The notes beneath the pieces are model-generated. The model saw nothing but the letters and a program-made list of their open reading frames with translations. It had not been told where the DNA came from and searched no databases. Shown here in pieces: positions 1 through 8,194 of a stretch of DNA of 37,020 nt. Both the position numbers and the translations under genes were made by a program. Each line of letters begins with the position of its first letter. Within the stretch, counting starts at the first letter, position 1. The DNA lies in NCBI GenBank assembly GCA_036644995.1, contig JAVXOZ010000020.1, positions 1-37,020 of the forward strand. The letters are read 5' to 3'. Source of the stretch: Cryptoclostridium sp036644995 (GTDB taxonomy: Bacteria; Bacillota; Dehalobacteriia; UBA7702).

Positions 1-506
1 CGACAATTTCTGATGAAGCCATCGGCAAAAAGCAAGTGTTTTGTCTTGCCGAGTTAATCTCTGACATACAAAATCAGGCAGAAGCATTATGCAGCTTAAA
101 AAACGTTTTTTTCACTCTAAAACAAGAGGTTCTCTCCGATACATTTTACGGAGATATACAGAATATTAAACGAGCGGTGCTGAATATTTTAAACAATGCT
201 GTGGAACATACTCCGAAAAGAAGCAATATCTCCTTGTGCGTATTACAAACAGACTGTGGACAATTATCCTTTGTTGTTACCGACTGCGGCACCGGATTCT
301 CGACCGCAGCCTTAAAAAATGCTGTAACAGAATTTTATACAGAACAATCTGAACGTTCGGGAAAACATTATGGGTTGGGTTTATACATTGCAAAAAAAGT
401 AGCTGAAACTCATAATGGTACGCTCATAGTTGAAAACAAAGAAAATGGTCAAGGAGCCATTGTATCACTGGAGTTAAAAAATGAATCATATTTTAATCAT
501 AAATGA
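1..506 (+). CDS. Sensor histidine kinase, C-terminal part (5' end outside window)
   Basis: The frame is open from the window edge, so this is the C-terminal half of a larger gene. It shows a HATPase_c domain: an N-box (NILNNAVEHTP), a G1 box (DCGTGF) and a G2 box (GLGLYIAKK), ending in a normal kinase C-terminus. In the family this domain binds ATP and phosphorylates the kinase's own histidine, which then passes the phosphate to a response regulator. The sensor and dimerisation parts are not visible. The next gene starts inside this one (ATG at 481) and begins like a response regulator, the usual kinase-regulator arrangement, but that gene is broken. The kinase may therefore be an orphan. Confidence 0.8.
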   Translation, partial: TISDEAIGKKQVFCLAELISDIQNQAEALCSLKNVFFTLKQEVLSDTFYGDIQNIKRAVLNILNNAVEHTPKRSNISLCVLQTDCGQLSFVVTDCGTGFSTAALKNAVTEFYTEQSERSGKHYGLGLYIAKKVAETHNGTLIVENKENGQGAIVSLELKNESYFNHK

Positions 507-690
507 TGATCAAGAATTGTGCGCCTTAATTAAGCAGAGCGTTTTACAGGAAATAAACAAGAAAACTATCATGTGCTGAATAATCCGCTGCAAAATATAA
601 TGGCACACAGTGGGGCAGATAAAATTGAAATATCCCTCGTTCGCCAAGAAGCAATTTCGGAAATCATAGTATCCAACAATGGCATTGATA
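481..690 (+). pseudogene. Response-regulator start joined to a histidine-kinase fragment
   Basis: ATG 481 begins MNHILIINDDQELCALIKQ, the first beta strand and acidic pocket of a receiver domain, overlapping the kinase end by 26 bp. The frame stops at 579 after 32 codons. From about 573, in another frame, the sequence reads LNNPLQNIMAHSGADKIEIS followed by VSNNG, which resembles the N-box and following strand of a different histidine kinase ATPase domain. I infer a deletion that fused the start of a regulator to the interior of a second kinase. Neither piece can be functional. Confidence 0.55.
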
Positions 691-802
691 TTGGCAATGG
701 TTTTTTTCATAGCGGTATCTCTGTCGCTATGCTTTGCAAGTCCCTGATTCGAATTTTGGTTGTTGCTTTATGCCGCTACATCGCCGTATTGTCAAGTGTG
801 GC

Positions 803-1078
803 TTATTTTGGATGCAAACAAAATCTTTTCTGACAGGTATTGGCATTGCATTTATGCCAAATTACGATAAGGAAATGACTGCATCTAAGAAAAAAGGGAC
901 AAACGAGTTCTTTCACACCCATATAGCGGATAAGAGAAACCCACTCACCGATGTCATGCTCGACTTTCTGTGAGTGGGTTAATTGTTTGGCAAGCTGTGC
1001 CGCCAGTATTGATAAGTCTATGTGGTGCTGGCACAGGATGTGGGAAAGTTCCTTAAAATATGCGTTGTTTTCCATCAT
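803..1078 (-). CDS. Short hypothetical protein, possibly truncated
   Basis: A 91-codon frame opens with ATGATG behind a clear GGAGGA ribosome site. The first 55 or so residues (MMENNAYFKELSHILCQHHI onward) look like a soluble, mostly helical protein. The last 30 residues are Cys/Phe/Lys-rich and look like read-through past a broken end. An 11-bp inverted repeat (AACCCACTCAC / GTGAGTGGGTT, about 940-981) lies inside the frame. I do not recognise the family. The surrounding debris suggests a truncated accessory gene of a mobile element. Confidence 0.35.
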   Translation of the reverse strand: MMENNAYFKELSHILCQHHIDLSILAAQLAKQLTHSQKVEHDIGEWVSLIRYMGVKELVCPFFLRCSHFLIVIWHKCNANTCQKRFCLHPK

Positions 1079-1631
1079 CTATCCTCCATTTTTTCTTGAA
1101 CGCAAAAAGGGCGCTACTTATTGTTTTCTGTATTATGGCTTGGTTTGGAACATAGGATTCTCGTATTATTTGAGTTTTAAGATTGCTATACCGTTTATTG
1201 CTTGGGAGCTCGAGTTTTATCTGAGTGAAGCTTTTGTTTTATCAAACATTCATTAACAACCCTTCTTTCTTTAACCTCTACATTAATGCTACCACAATGA
1301 TTTTGGGGATTTTCACGAGGTTGCTTCTCTTATACTATTTTATAACATAACCATTTATCTCAAGTCCGCACATATCTATTCTCAAATTTTACAGTTACAT
1401 ACACAGGAAATATGGTAAACAATCATACCTAATAGAATGCCGCAATATAAAAATTTGAGGTAAAGTTTTAGTTTTTCTGCTAAATTCTGATAAATTACCA
1501 TCTGTTTTTGCAAAAATTCTATTTTTTCTGAGAATATGATTGCTTTTTTTAAAATTTGTGGTATCCTCTATGTAGAAACTAAAAACTTATATACGAAATG
1601 CGGAAGACTAAGAAGAAAAATGGAGGTATTA
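1079..1631. other. Intergenic, no convincing gene
   Basis: About 550 bp of AT-rich sequence. A forward open frame reaches 1256 but has no ribosome site or recognisable composition. The stretch 1241-1400 is related to the intergenic DNA at 13755-13990 (separate entry). A weak promoter-like pair (TTGCTT, 16 bp, TATCCT) lies near 1541-1568 and could drive the gene at 1632. Confidence 0.5.
1241..1400. repeat. Diverged intergenic repeat, left copy
   Basis: Two blocks match the region at 13755-13990 in the same orientation. Block A is 1241-1318, including CTACATTA and CACAATGATTT, against 13911-13987. Block B is 1325-1400, including CTTATACT, TCTCAAGT and ATTCTCAAAT, against 13761-13830. By eye identity is about 70-80 percent. 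The order of A and B is swapped between the two places. On the minus strand block B contains promoter-like sequence at the right copy, so the left copy may be a relic of a second leftward promoter region. Confidence 0.5.
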
Positions 1632-4253
1632 ATGATGGCTAAAAAGAAACTAAATACTACAAGTGAAATTTCCGATACGGAACATGAAACCAACACTTTT
1701 TTAATGGAACTTATCAGGGAAATCCTAAATAAGCTAGGAAATAGTATCACCCAAGATGCCTTTTATTACATGATCTTTCCTAAAGATGCTTTTCCTACAC
1801 TTAGAGAAACTTCAAGAAGAAACTACATCGAGGGAGGTGGATCTAAAAAGAAAATTATTGAATATATTATCGATAATGAGGAAAAGCTCATTGATTTCTA
1901 TAAGAACAATTCTAAATTTTCTGACATAATTAAGGGAATGAATGCGATAAATATTAGCGAAACAAGTAACACTACAGGTATAATTCTTAAAAAAAATCCT
2001 ATTACAAAGTTGGATCTATGCCTAGTATCTATCCTTTCGGCTATTATACTTGCGTATAACGAACAAAGAGCAGACATTGAGAGTGTAAAATTTGATGGAA
2101 GTAAGATGAAATTTATTACATTTACAGGAATTTCTACTGATGAAGCTGTTGTAGCTCAAACAAAAAAGGCTCTTAGTTTTTTTAATCACTTATATGATGA
2201 GATTAACAGTCCGGACCGTGATAATGCCTATTTATTCTACATATTTATTCGCTATGCCTATGCCCAAGACTTTCACAAAAGAAATACTTGGGAAGACGAG
2301 ATGAAAGAACGATTAGAGAAAATAGGACTTAAAGAAGAAGAAGTATATCGCTACGTCTGTGATGTTCTTTTAAAGTCGGGCGCATCAGGTGACCGTGGAA
2401 CGGAACAAATAATGAATCTTGCAAATAGAACCCAGAGTGTTCTTGCCACTTATGATTTAGGTGAATGTTTTTATTATAATACCAATGGTTGTTGTGGTAA
2501 GAAGCCTGATTTCTTAAAAGCATTTCAAACCTATCAAAAAATTTGGAGCGAAAAAGATTCTGAAAATCAATACCCACTGGCTGGTTGGAGTTTGGCATAT
2601 ATGTACATCAACGAAGAAAAAAAGAATTACGGGATTGGTCTTGATGGTATGTCAATAAGCGAGCGGTATGAAAAGGCAATTTTTAATTTTAAAATTGCTG
2701 CAAAAAAAGGATGTGGTGCTGCCTTTACGTCGCTTGGAAATCTTTGCACAAAAACATATGTATATCCAAATAATACCGTAACTAGCTCAGATGCAAATAA
2801 ACTCATATTTGCTCAATCTGTCTGGCACAATCTAAGATATGACAAATACGAAGAAGTAGACTACAATTATATTTTTCTCCCCAACATGGAATTATTTAAA
2901 CTATTTACGATAATTGCACCAAAAGATTTTGAAATATATAATTCCGGCGAGAAAATCGACCTTAATACCTTTTATAAACAATTACAAAGTGAGAGTCTTT
3001 CTGAATTTGAAATTCGTATACTTTGCAATCAAAATAATGATTTAAATAAAAATGCGAAAAAATGTATTGCAGATTTTCTTGTAACTGGGTGCTACGATAA
3101 TGTAGAATATTCTCATAATTGGATTTGCATCAAAGGAATCCCTGTCACCGATAAGAATGGTGATAATATTCTTCGCAAATTGAAAAAACTATACTATAAA
3201 AATGCAAACAGAGAAGGTGATGTAAATGGTACAAACAATCTTTCTTGTATGCTGCGTGATGATTTAATGCATTTAGTAAAAATCGATGAAGATAAAGAAA
3301 AAATAAAAATAAAGAGTGCATTTGAAGGTCTTTCATTCCTTTCATTTGAGGCTACATCAGATGAATTTGCCAAACAATTCATTGAAAACCTTTGTGAAAC
3401 TGTAGAATACAACAAAAATACAATTAGAGAATGTTTCAAGATGTTAGATGTCATGAATTTTGCTATTGGACAGAACAATTACGGATTACATTTACTTGGC
3501 GAACATGCTCTTGAAAAAACAAAATATAGACTTTATGAACAGAGTGATGAGGACAAGCGTATTGGCAAGGACGCTTTAGAAAGAAGTTCTTTGCATTCCG
3601 GAAGCCGAGCCTTTTCTTGGGGCAAATTAAACTATGCAGTACACGTATTAAAAAATACAGACAAAAACAAAACTAAAGATTTATTATCTCAACTATTAAA
3701 ACTTGAAGATTTAGATAAGAATTGCAAACAACTGGCTTATACAGAACTTTGGGCTGTGACCAAAGAATTAGGGCGTTATGATGATTTCAAAACCGCTAAA
3801 AACGATATTGAAACCATTGTAGGGAGAGAAATTATGGAGTATAATAAAGATACTCCCAATAGTGTTTTTTCCTTTGTTTACAAATACTTTAAGTTATTAA
3901 TTGAATATAATCATATGATAGAATATAAACACACATCATTGGAAATATTAGACGAATACAAGGATAAATTTATTGACATGATTAATGCTGGAAATATAAG
4001 GTTAGGAATTGATTTCTTTACACTGCAATGTGAGCAAGCTAAACGTATCAATGATTGGACACCATTTAATAGCATGTACCTTGATAGCGTAATTACGTTT
4101 AGCGAAAAAGTAGCTAATGAAGGCACACAATCCCAGAAGGATGATTGCCTTAGACGAATCCTATTTGCTATCCTCATGCAAATTAAAGGTGACAGTAAAG
4201 AAGATACTATTATTAATTTAATTGAGAAGTTAAAGCCGTCAAAAGAAAGGTAA
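1632..4253 (+). CDS. Large Sel1/TPR-like repeat protein, function unknown
   Basis: I chose ATG 1632 (MMAKKKLNT) because GGAGG lies just upstream; the frame is open further back but those codons lack a ribosome site. The product is about 873 residues, with no signal peptide or membrane segment. The N-terminal 100 residues are a distinct helical region (DAFYYMIFPKDAFPTLRETS, then GGGSKKKIIEYI). The middle, about residues 290-380, has Sel1/TPR-like helical pairs (LATYDLGECFYYN; AIFNFKIAAKKGCGAAFTSLG). The C-terminal half is helical. Sel1 and TPR proteins usually scaffold other proteins. The gene lies 7 bp before the serine hydrolase, surely one transcript, and faces the vWA/kinase/PP2C operon, which ends in a broken Sel1 gene. 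The role is unknown; a partner of that system is an inference from position. Confidence 0.75.
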   Translation: MMAKKKLNTTSEISDTEHETNTFLMELIREILNKLGNSITQDAFYYMIFPKDAFPTLRETSRRNYIEGGGSKKKIIEYIIDNEEKLIDFYKNNSKFSDIIKGMNAINISETSNTTGIILKKNPITKLDLCLVSILSAIILAYNEQRADIESVKFDGSKMKFITFTGISTDEAVVAQTKKALSFFNHLYDEINSPDRDNAYLFYIFIRYAYAQDFHKRNTWEDEMKERLEKIGLKEEEVYRYVCDVLLKSGASGDRGTEQIMNLANRTQSVLATYDLGECFYYNTNGCCGKKPDFLKAFQTYQKIWSEKDSENQYPLAGWSLAYMYINEEKKNYGIGLDGMSISERYEKAIFNFKIAAKKGCGAAFTSLGNLCTKTYVYPNNTVTSSDANKLIFAQSVWHNLRYDKYEEVDYNYIFLPNMELFKLFTIIAPKDFEIYNSGEKIDLNTFYKQLQSESLSEFEIRILCNQNNDLNKNAKKCIADFLVTGCYDNVEYSHNWICIKGIPVTDKNGDNILRKLKKLYYKNANREGDVNGTNNLSCMLRDDLMHLVKIDEDKEKIKIKSAFEGLSFLSFEATSDEFAKQFIENLCETVEYNKNTIRECFKMLDVMNFAIGQNNYGLHLLGEHALEKTKYRLYEQSDEDKRIGKDALERSSLHSGSRAFSWGKLNYAVHVLKNTDKNKTKDLLSQLLKLEDLDKNCKQLAYTELWAVTKELGRYDDFKTAKNDIETIVGREIMEYNKDTPNSVFSFVYKYFKLLIEYNHMIEYKHTSLEILDEYKDKFIDMINAGNIRLGIDFFTLQCEQAKRINDWTPFNSMYLDSVITFSEKVANEGTQSQKDDCLRRILFAILMQIKGDSKEDTIINLIEKLKPSKER

Positions 4254-4260
4254 TTACATT

Positions 4261-5571
4261 ATGAAAGAACAAGTAATAAAATCGTTATCAGAGAATCAAA
4301 ATCGCTTTGCAGATGCAACACAACAAAGCTTGTTCTCCAAAGAGAACTTCCAAACTTTACTTTCGCCATCATTGGAAGAAAACCAAAAAGCAATAGAATC
4401 TATTGCTCTGGCCATGGTTAATGACCAACAATTAACACCAGGTATTGCCATTGCCGCTGGGGATGCACACACTATCTATACAAAACAGTGCTATGGAAAA
4501 TTATCTGATGACAACAGCAAAACAGTTAATAGTGATACAATTTATGACCTTGCTAGCATGACAAAGTTATTTACAGTTCTCTCTCTTTTTCAATTAAAAG
4601 AAAAGGGTTTACTTATATTTTCTGATACAATTGGAAAATATTGTTCCAACTTCCAAAAAATTAGTCACTGTTCTCTTAAAGATTTAATGGAATTTCACAT
4701 CTCCATGCGTACAGATGGAAGGATTGATGAAAATGGCTTAGATGCAAATGAAGCTGAAAATCGCTTATTTAACGTTTACGAAACCCCTATTACCGATTCT
4801 TTTCTTGCTCGTCCTTACAATGATTTAAGTGCAATGGCTTTGAGGTATGTAATAGAATCAGTTAGTGGTCAAACTTATTACGAATACCTAAAAGAAAACA
4901 TAATAGTGCCATTGAATATGAACAGCACCGCTCCTCATATCATAAATCCACTGAATTTCGCATCATGTGATTTTGAAAGACGCATTATTAAAGGCAACTA
5001 TCAAATTATTAACACACAAAAAGGAATGCCGCACGATAAAAAAGCTGCTATTAGCAAAAAAAACTCAACTTCTCTTTGTGGACACGCAGGACTATTCTCA
5101 ACTGTTGATGATTTAGCGAAATTAGCACAAGGTTTATTAACAGAAAAAATTCTATCAAAGGCTTCCTTAATTGAAATAGGTCAAAAACAAATGGGTACTA
5201 TTATAAATGGAAAAGCAACACAATTTTTAGGAAAGCTGGTTTACACAAAATGCCCTAACCCGGCAACGTCCGAAGTTCATCACGCACTTTCGGGATGTGC
5301 CTTTAGTAGCCCGGGCTTTACCGGAACACATTTTACCTTAGATGTATTAAATGGTATATTCTATATCGTGCTAAGTAATCGCTGCTACAATCGAGTCACC
5401 CAAATAATACCAGAAGAAGGAAAAAGTATTGATGATTACCTCAATACCGAAAACAGGATACCTTGGCCCGATGAAAAAACATATCCTTCTTCTATAGATT
5501 ATGTATACAAAAAAGATTTGTTAATTGAAGCAGTATTACAAAATGTTTTGCTATCAAAAAGCCAAAGTTAA
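4261..5571 (+). CDS. Serine hydrolase, class C beta-lactamase / DD-peptidase fold
   Basis: 436 residues. The nucleophile motif SxxK is SMTK (Ser99, Lys102), the second motif is YND at Tyr186 (in place of YxN), and the third is HAG at His275 (in place of KTG), followed by LFSTVDDLAKLAQGLL, typical of the beta-lactamase (Pfam PF00144) superfamily. Members act on D-Ala peptides, beta-lactams or small esters, and the substrate cannot be read from the motifs. There is no signal peptide: about 90 polar residues precede the catalytic domain, so the enzyme appears cytosolic, which is unusual for a wall-active one. It is co-transcribed with the Sel1-like gene and converges on an operon encoding a wall synthase. 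Confidence 0.85.
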   Translation: MKEQVIKSLSENQNRFADATQQSLFSKENFQTLLSPSLEENQKAIESIALAMVNDQQLTPGIAIAAGDAHTIYTKQCYGKLSDDNSKTVNSDTIYDLASMTKLFTVLSLFQLKEKGLLIFSDTIGKYCSNFQKISHCSLKDLMEFHISMRTDGRIDENGLDANEAENRLFNVYETPITDSFLARPYNDLSAMALRYVIESVSGQTYYEYLKENIIVPLNMNSTAPHIINPLNFASCDFERRIIKGNYQIINTQKGMPHDKKAAISKKNSTSLCGHAGLFSTVDDLAKLAQGLLTEKILSKASLIEIGQKQMGTIINGKATQFLGKLVYTKCPNPATSEVHHALSGCAFSSPGFTGTHFTLDVLNGIFYIVLSNRCYNRVTQIIPEEGKSIDDYLNTENRIPWPDEKTYPSSIDYVYKKDLLIEAVLQNVLLSKSQS

Positions 5572-5648
5572 TAGGCATTACCAAGAAGATGATTCTATTA
5601 ATTACCAACAACATAACACTTTTAAAATTCAAAAATGAAGGAACTACT

Positions 5649-5723
5649 ATGAGTAAAAACGGAAATGATTCAAGGGATTTACTTGGCTGGCAGAGATATT
5701 GCATAAGGGAGCTACAAATTTGA
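5649..5723 (+). CDS. Possible 24-codon small protein
   Basis: ATG 5649 sits 6 bp after an AAGGAA ribosome site and encodes MSKNGNDSRDLLGWQRYCIR plus four more residues. It lies between the serine hydrolase and the rightward terminator, on the same transcript. It could be a true small protein or the surviving start of a deleted third gene. Confidence 0.3.
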   Translation: MSKNGNDSRDLLGWQRYCIRELQI

Positions 5724-5748
5724 AACTACAGAAACTTCCTCTAATAAA

Positions 5749-5802
5749 ATTGTGAGAGTGTTTCAGGTTTTGCGTAAACAGAAAACTTAAAACACTCACA
5801 AT
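5749..5802. other. Imperfect hairpin
   Basis: ATTGTGAGAGTGTTT at 5749-5763 can pair with AAAACACTCACAAT at 5789-5802 with one two-base bulge. No T-run follows. It lies between the small reading frame and the main terminator. Confidence 0.35.
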
Positions 5803-5860
5803 AGCTAACATTAATTAATAGCAATATCAAAAAACACAACATATCCCATCCTTTAAGTAG

Positions 5861-5913
5861 CACCCCTAACGTTAAATAGTATGATATATTATTTAACGTT
5901 AGGGGTGTTTTTT
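5861..5913 (+). terminator. Rho-independent terminator of the 1632-5723 transcript
   Basis: A perfect 17-bp stem (5861-5877 with 5891-5907, CACCCCTAACGTTAAAT) with a 13-nt loop is followed by TTTTTT. The T-run is only on the forward side, so it ends rightward transcription. Its T-run touches the stop codon of the leftward Sel1 remnant. Confidence 0.85.
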
Positions 5914-6305
5914 ATTCTCCTACTTCCATGGCTGATCTCAGAGGTTTTTGTGCTTCTGCATCACCAATGCCAGCTGTTAAACGAAGATAATATAACTCTT
6001 TTTGGTAATCATAATCAAAACCATCTTCTATACCATATTCTTTGTTATTTATAGCCTTGCCATATTGCCGTGAAAGAGTTTTCATAGAATACACATCACT
6101 TCTATTAATAGCCTTGGTAAACCACTCGATGGACTTTTTGATTTTTCTTTTGAAAAAGAAAGGACATTCCCAACCAGCGCATAGCATATACATCCCCATT
6201 GTTGGCACGGTCAAAGTTACTTTGCTATACCCCATAGCACTTTCTATAAGTAGCACCAGATGCCACTCTTGAGTGCACTGACCCTCTCCTATATGTAAAT
6301 ATTAC
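5912..6305 (-). pseudogene. Sel1-repeat protein remnant, frameshifted
   Basis: The 3' part reads IKKSIEWFTKAINRSDVYSM and YLRLTAGIGDAEAQ, a Sel1-type helix pair. Upstream, the matching first repeat (NNGDVYAMRWLGMSFLFQKK) is in a different frame, with the switch near 6135-6150. Further upstream a third frame reads SALKSG, interrupted by stops. At least one and probably two frameshifts are needed to join the pieces, so this is a broken gene at the distal end of the vWA-kinase operon. Sequencing error is possible but less likely for several shifts in one short gene. Confidence 0.5.
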
Positions 6306-6311
6306 CATATA

Positions 6312-6446
6312 TTATATTTTCTCTTTAACTTTTATATTAAAATACATTGCAGTGCCGCAATGTTTGCAATATATTCTATAATTGGACGGAAAAGATACCA
6401 TTGGTTGTTTATGGCCACACCATGGACAAATATATCCTTCCCTCAT
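6312..6446 (-). CDS. 44-aa zinc-ribbon protein
   Basis: ATG 6446 follows an excellent GGAGGTGAT ribosome site and encodes MREGYICPWCGHKQP, then YRIYCKHCGTAMYF, ending in a basic tail. The two CxxC pairs (Cys8, Cys11, Cys27, Cys30 by count) make a compact zinc ribbon. The start overlaps the stop of the preceding 115-aa gene as ATGA, so translation is coupled. Zinc ribbons are reported partners of vWA/kinase/PP2C triads of the TerY-P type, where they probably act as recognition or adaptor modules. The gene is short enough to be missed by gene callers. Confidence 0.75.
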   Translation of the reverse strand: MREGYICPWCGHKQPMVSFPSNYRIYCKHCGTAMYFNIKVKEKI

Positions 6447-6790
6447 AAAGCATCACCTCCAGAATTACTACGAGTCTGCCAAAACTTTTGTATGACTGAA
6501 AAATCACATTCATTTTCATATAATTGTATATCAGTAATATTTGTATCACTCTGATATTTATAACGGAAAGTTCTCATTTGTTTTGTGGTTTTGTCATATA
6601 AAACCATGTATCGATAAGCCTTATCAGATGATTCAGGAAATTGATCCATAGATAGAGTCGTTTCATCTAAAATATTCATGTCTTCATCAACAACAGTAAT
6701 GCAAATAGATGGTTGATAATTAGTGTTGCCATATATTATTTTAAGCAAACGTTTTAATAGTTTACCGATATAGAAACAAGCCTTGCTCAT
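6443..6790 (-). CDS. 115-aa protein of unknown function
   Basis: ATG 6790 follows AGGAGG, which overlaps the stop codon of the PBP gene; the gap to the PBP is 12 bp. The first 20 residues form a basic amphipathic helix (FYIGKLLKRLLKIIYG). The rest is predicted mostly beta (ICITVVDEDMNILDETTLSM, then YRYMVLYDKTTKQMRTFRY). I do not recognise the fold. Its position between the PBP and the zinc ribbon, with coupling on both sides, says it belongs to the same system. Confidence 0.7.
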   Translation of the reverse strand: MSKACFYIGKLLKRLLKIIYGNTNYQPSICITVVDEDMNILDETTLSMDQFPESSDKAYRYMVLYDKTTKQMRTFRYKYQSDTNITDIQLYENECDFSVIQKFWQTRSNSGGDAL

Positions 6791-6802
6791 AATATTTTCC
6801 TC

Positions 6803-8194
6803 CTATATTTCATTTGTAGTTAAGTATGCAAGTATTTCTGAAGCCACTTTGCCAGCCACCTTTGAACCACTGCCACCGTTTTCTATTAATATTACAAAGC
6901 TATAAGGTGTATCTCTATTATTTATAAAACCAACAAACCATGAATGAGGTAATGTGTTACTATTTATTTGGGCTGTACCGCTTTTTGCACAAACTCCCTT
7001 TGGAAAGGTATACCGTTTCGAGTAGTTGTTTTCAACATTCATACGCATCATATTCGATACCGTTTGCGCTGTAGAAGCTTTTATTACAGATACATCATCT
7101 CCAGAATTATCCTGTTCCATAGAAAAACCTTTACTTATACCGCCGTTTGCAATGGCATTAATAAACGATAAAAATGCAACGGGAGAAACCATATCTTTGC
7201 CTTGTCCCACCGACGACCAAGCTAATTCAATATTATTTGCAGCAGCGAAGTTTCCTTCTGCCGTTTTAATTGATGCTCCAATATCAAATGATGAGGTTAC
7301 TTGGGACTTTTCAACGAACTCTTCTAAATAATCATCGCCCAAATAAACACCCATGGAAGCAAAGCCACAGTTGCAACTTTGAGTTAACATTTTTTGAAGA
7401 TTAAGTGCTCCATGAGCTACACCATCTTCACAGGTAACAGTTGTAGATGCAGATTTATCAGGTGAATAAAAGGAAGCTTGTCCAGTACACTGATAAGAAA
7501 TAGAATTAACCTTTTGGCGTTCTAACAATGCTGTTAAAGTTACCAACTTAAACACAGAGCCCGGAGCATAAGTGCATTCAAAAGCCTTATTAAGAAAGGC
7601 ACCATTATATATAGGATTGGTATCAATATCAGACGGCATTTTTATTGGGTCATAAAACGGCTTTGAAACACAAGCAAGAATTTCACCTGTAGTATAATTG
7701 CTTACAAGAACTACTGCCTTTTCATGTGGTTCTAATGTATCAGCAATAGTATTAGATATATCTGCACTAATTGTAAGCTTTGTTTTTCCACTACCGATAA
7801 TAGAATTTTTGTTATAAAAACCATTGATAACACTAAATTCGAGACTATTATTCTTACGGTAGTTATATAATGCACTGGTTTTAGTATTTCCGGAGGGGTC
7901 ACCAACAACTTGTATGGTAGATCGTCTAGTAGCTTCTTCTCTGGCATATCTATGGGAAGGCACTTTATTTTTAATATCTTCATCAGAGGCTTCTTGCTTT
8001 TCTTCAGACAAAAGTAGCGTACCATTTCTATCAACAATATTGCAATAACTATTCGTCATACTATTACTGCTAGAATACTGCAACCATTCGTCTCGAGTAG
8101 TTGGCTTAAAGAAAGAAAACATAAGGTAGATGCAGATAAAACACAGAAGCACTGGAAAAAGTAATACAATATACTTTCTATTATTTATTTTCAT
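6803..8194 (-). CDS. Class B PBP-like transpeptidase (island copy)
   Basis: 463 residues with one N-terminal membrane anchor (about 8-28) and an outside catalytic domain. It has the DRNG motif (55-58) near the start, SVFK (Ser213, Lys216), SCN (273-275) and KSGT (404-407), so all three penicillin-binding motifs are intact. The enzyme should cross-link peptidoglycan stem peptides. At about 460 residues with a short pedestal it resembles actinobacterial PbpA more than large PBP2 proteins. Its start overlaps the SEDS gene by 14 bp, as for a RodA-PBP pair. It is clearly paralogous to the protein at 30039-31397: shared VSNYTTGEILACVS against VYNYKTGDVLCAVS, and the same ending GGSGSKVAGKVAS / GGSGSKVAGRVAN. 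Confidence 0.92.
   Translation of the reverse strand: MKINNRKYIVLLFPVLLCFICIYLMFSFFKPTTRDEWLQYSSSNSMTNSYCNIVDRNGTLLLSEEKQEASDEDIKNKVPSHRYAREEATRRSTIQVVGDPSGNTKTSALYNYRKNNSLEFSVINGFYNKNSIIGSGKTKLTISADISNTIADTLEPHEKAVVLVSNYTTGEILACVSKPFYDPIKMPSDIDTNPIYNGAFLNKAFECTYAPGSVFKLVTLTALLERQKVNSISYQCTGQASFYSPDKSASTTVTCEDGVAHGALNLQKMLTQSCNCGFASMGVYLGDDYLEEFVEKSQVTSSFDIGASIKTAEGNFAAANNIELAWSSVGQGKDMVSPVAFLSFINAIANGGISKGFSMEQDNSGDDVSVIKASTAQTVSNMMRMNVENNYSKRYTFPKGVCAKSGTAQINSNTLPHSWFVGFINNRDTPYSFVILIENGGSGSKVAGKVASEILAYLTTNEI

Noticed and set aside
951..1256. Forward open frame of about 100 codons
   Set aside because: No ribosome site, overlaps a better-supported frame on the other strand and encodes low-complexity aromatic-rich sequence.
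1536..1631. Upstream in-frame start of the large Sel1-like gene
   Set aside because: The ATG at 1536 has no ribosome site and the extra 32 codons are of poor composition; ATG 1632 has GGAGG in place.
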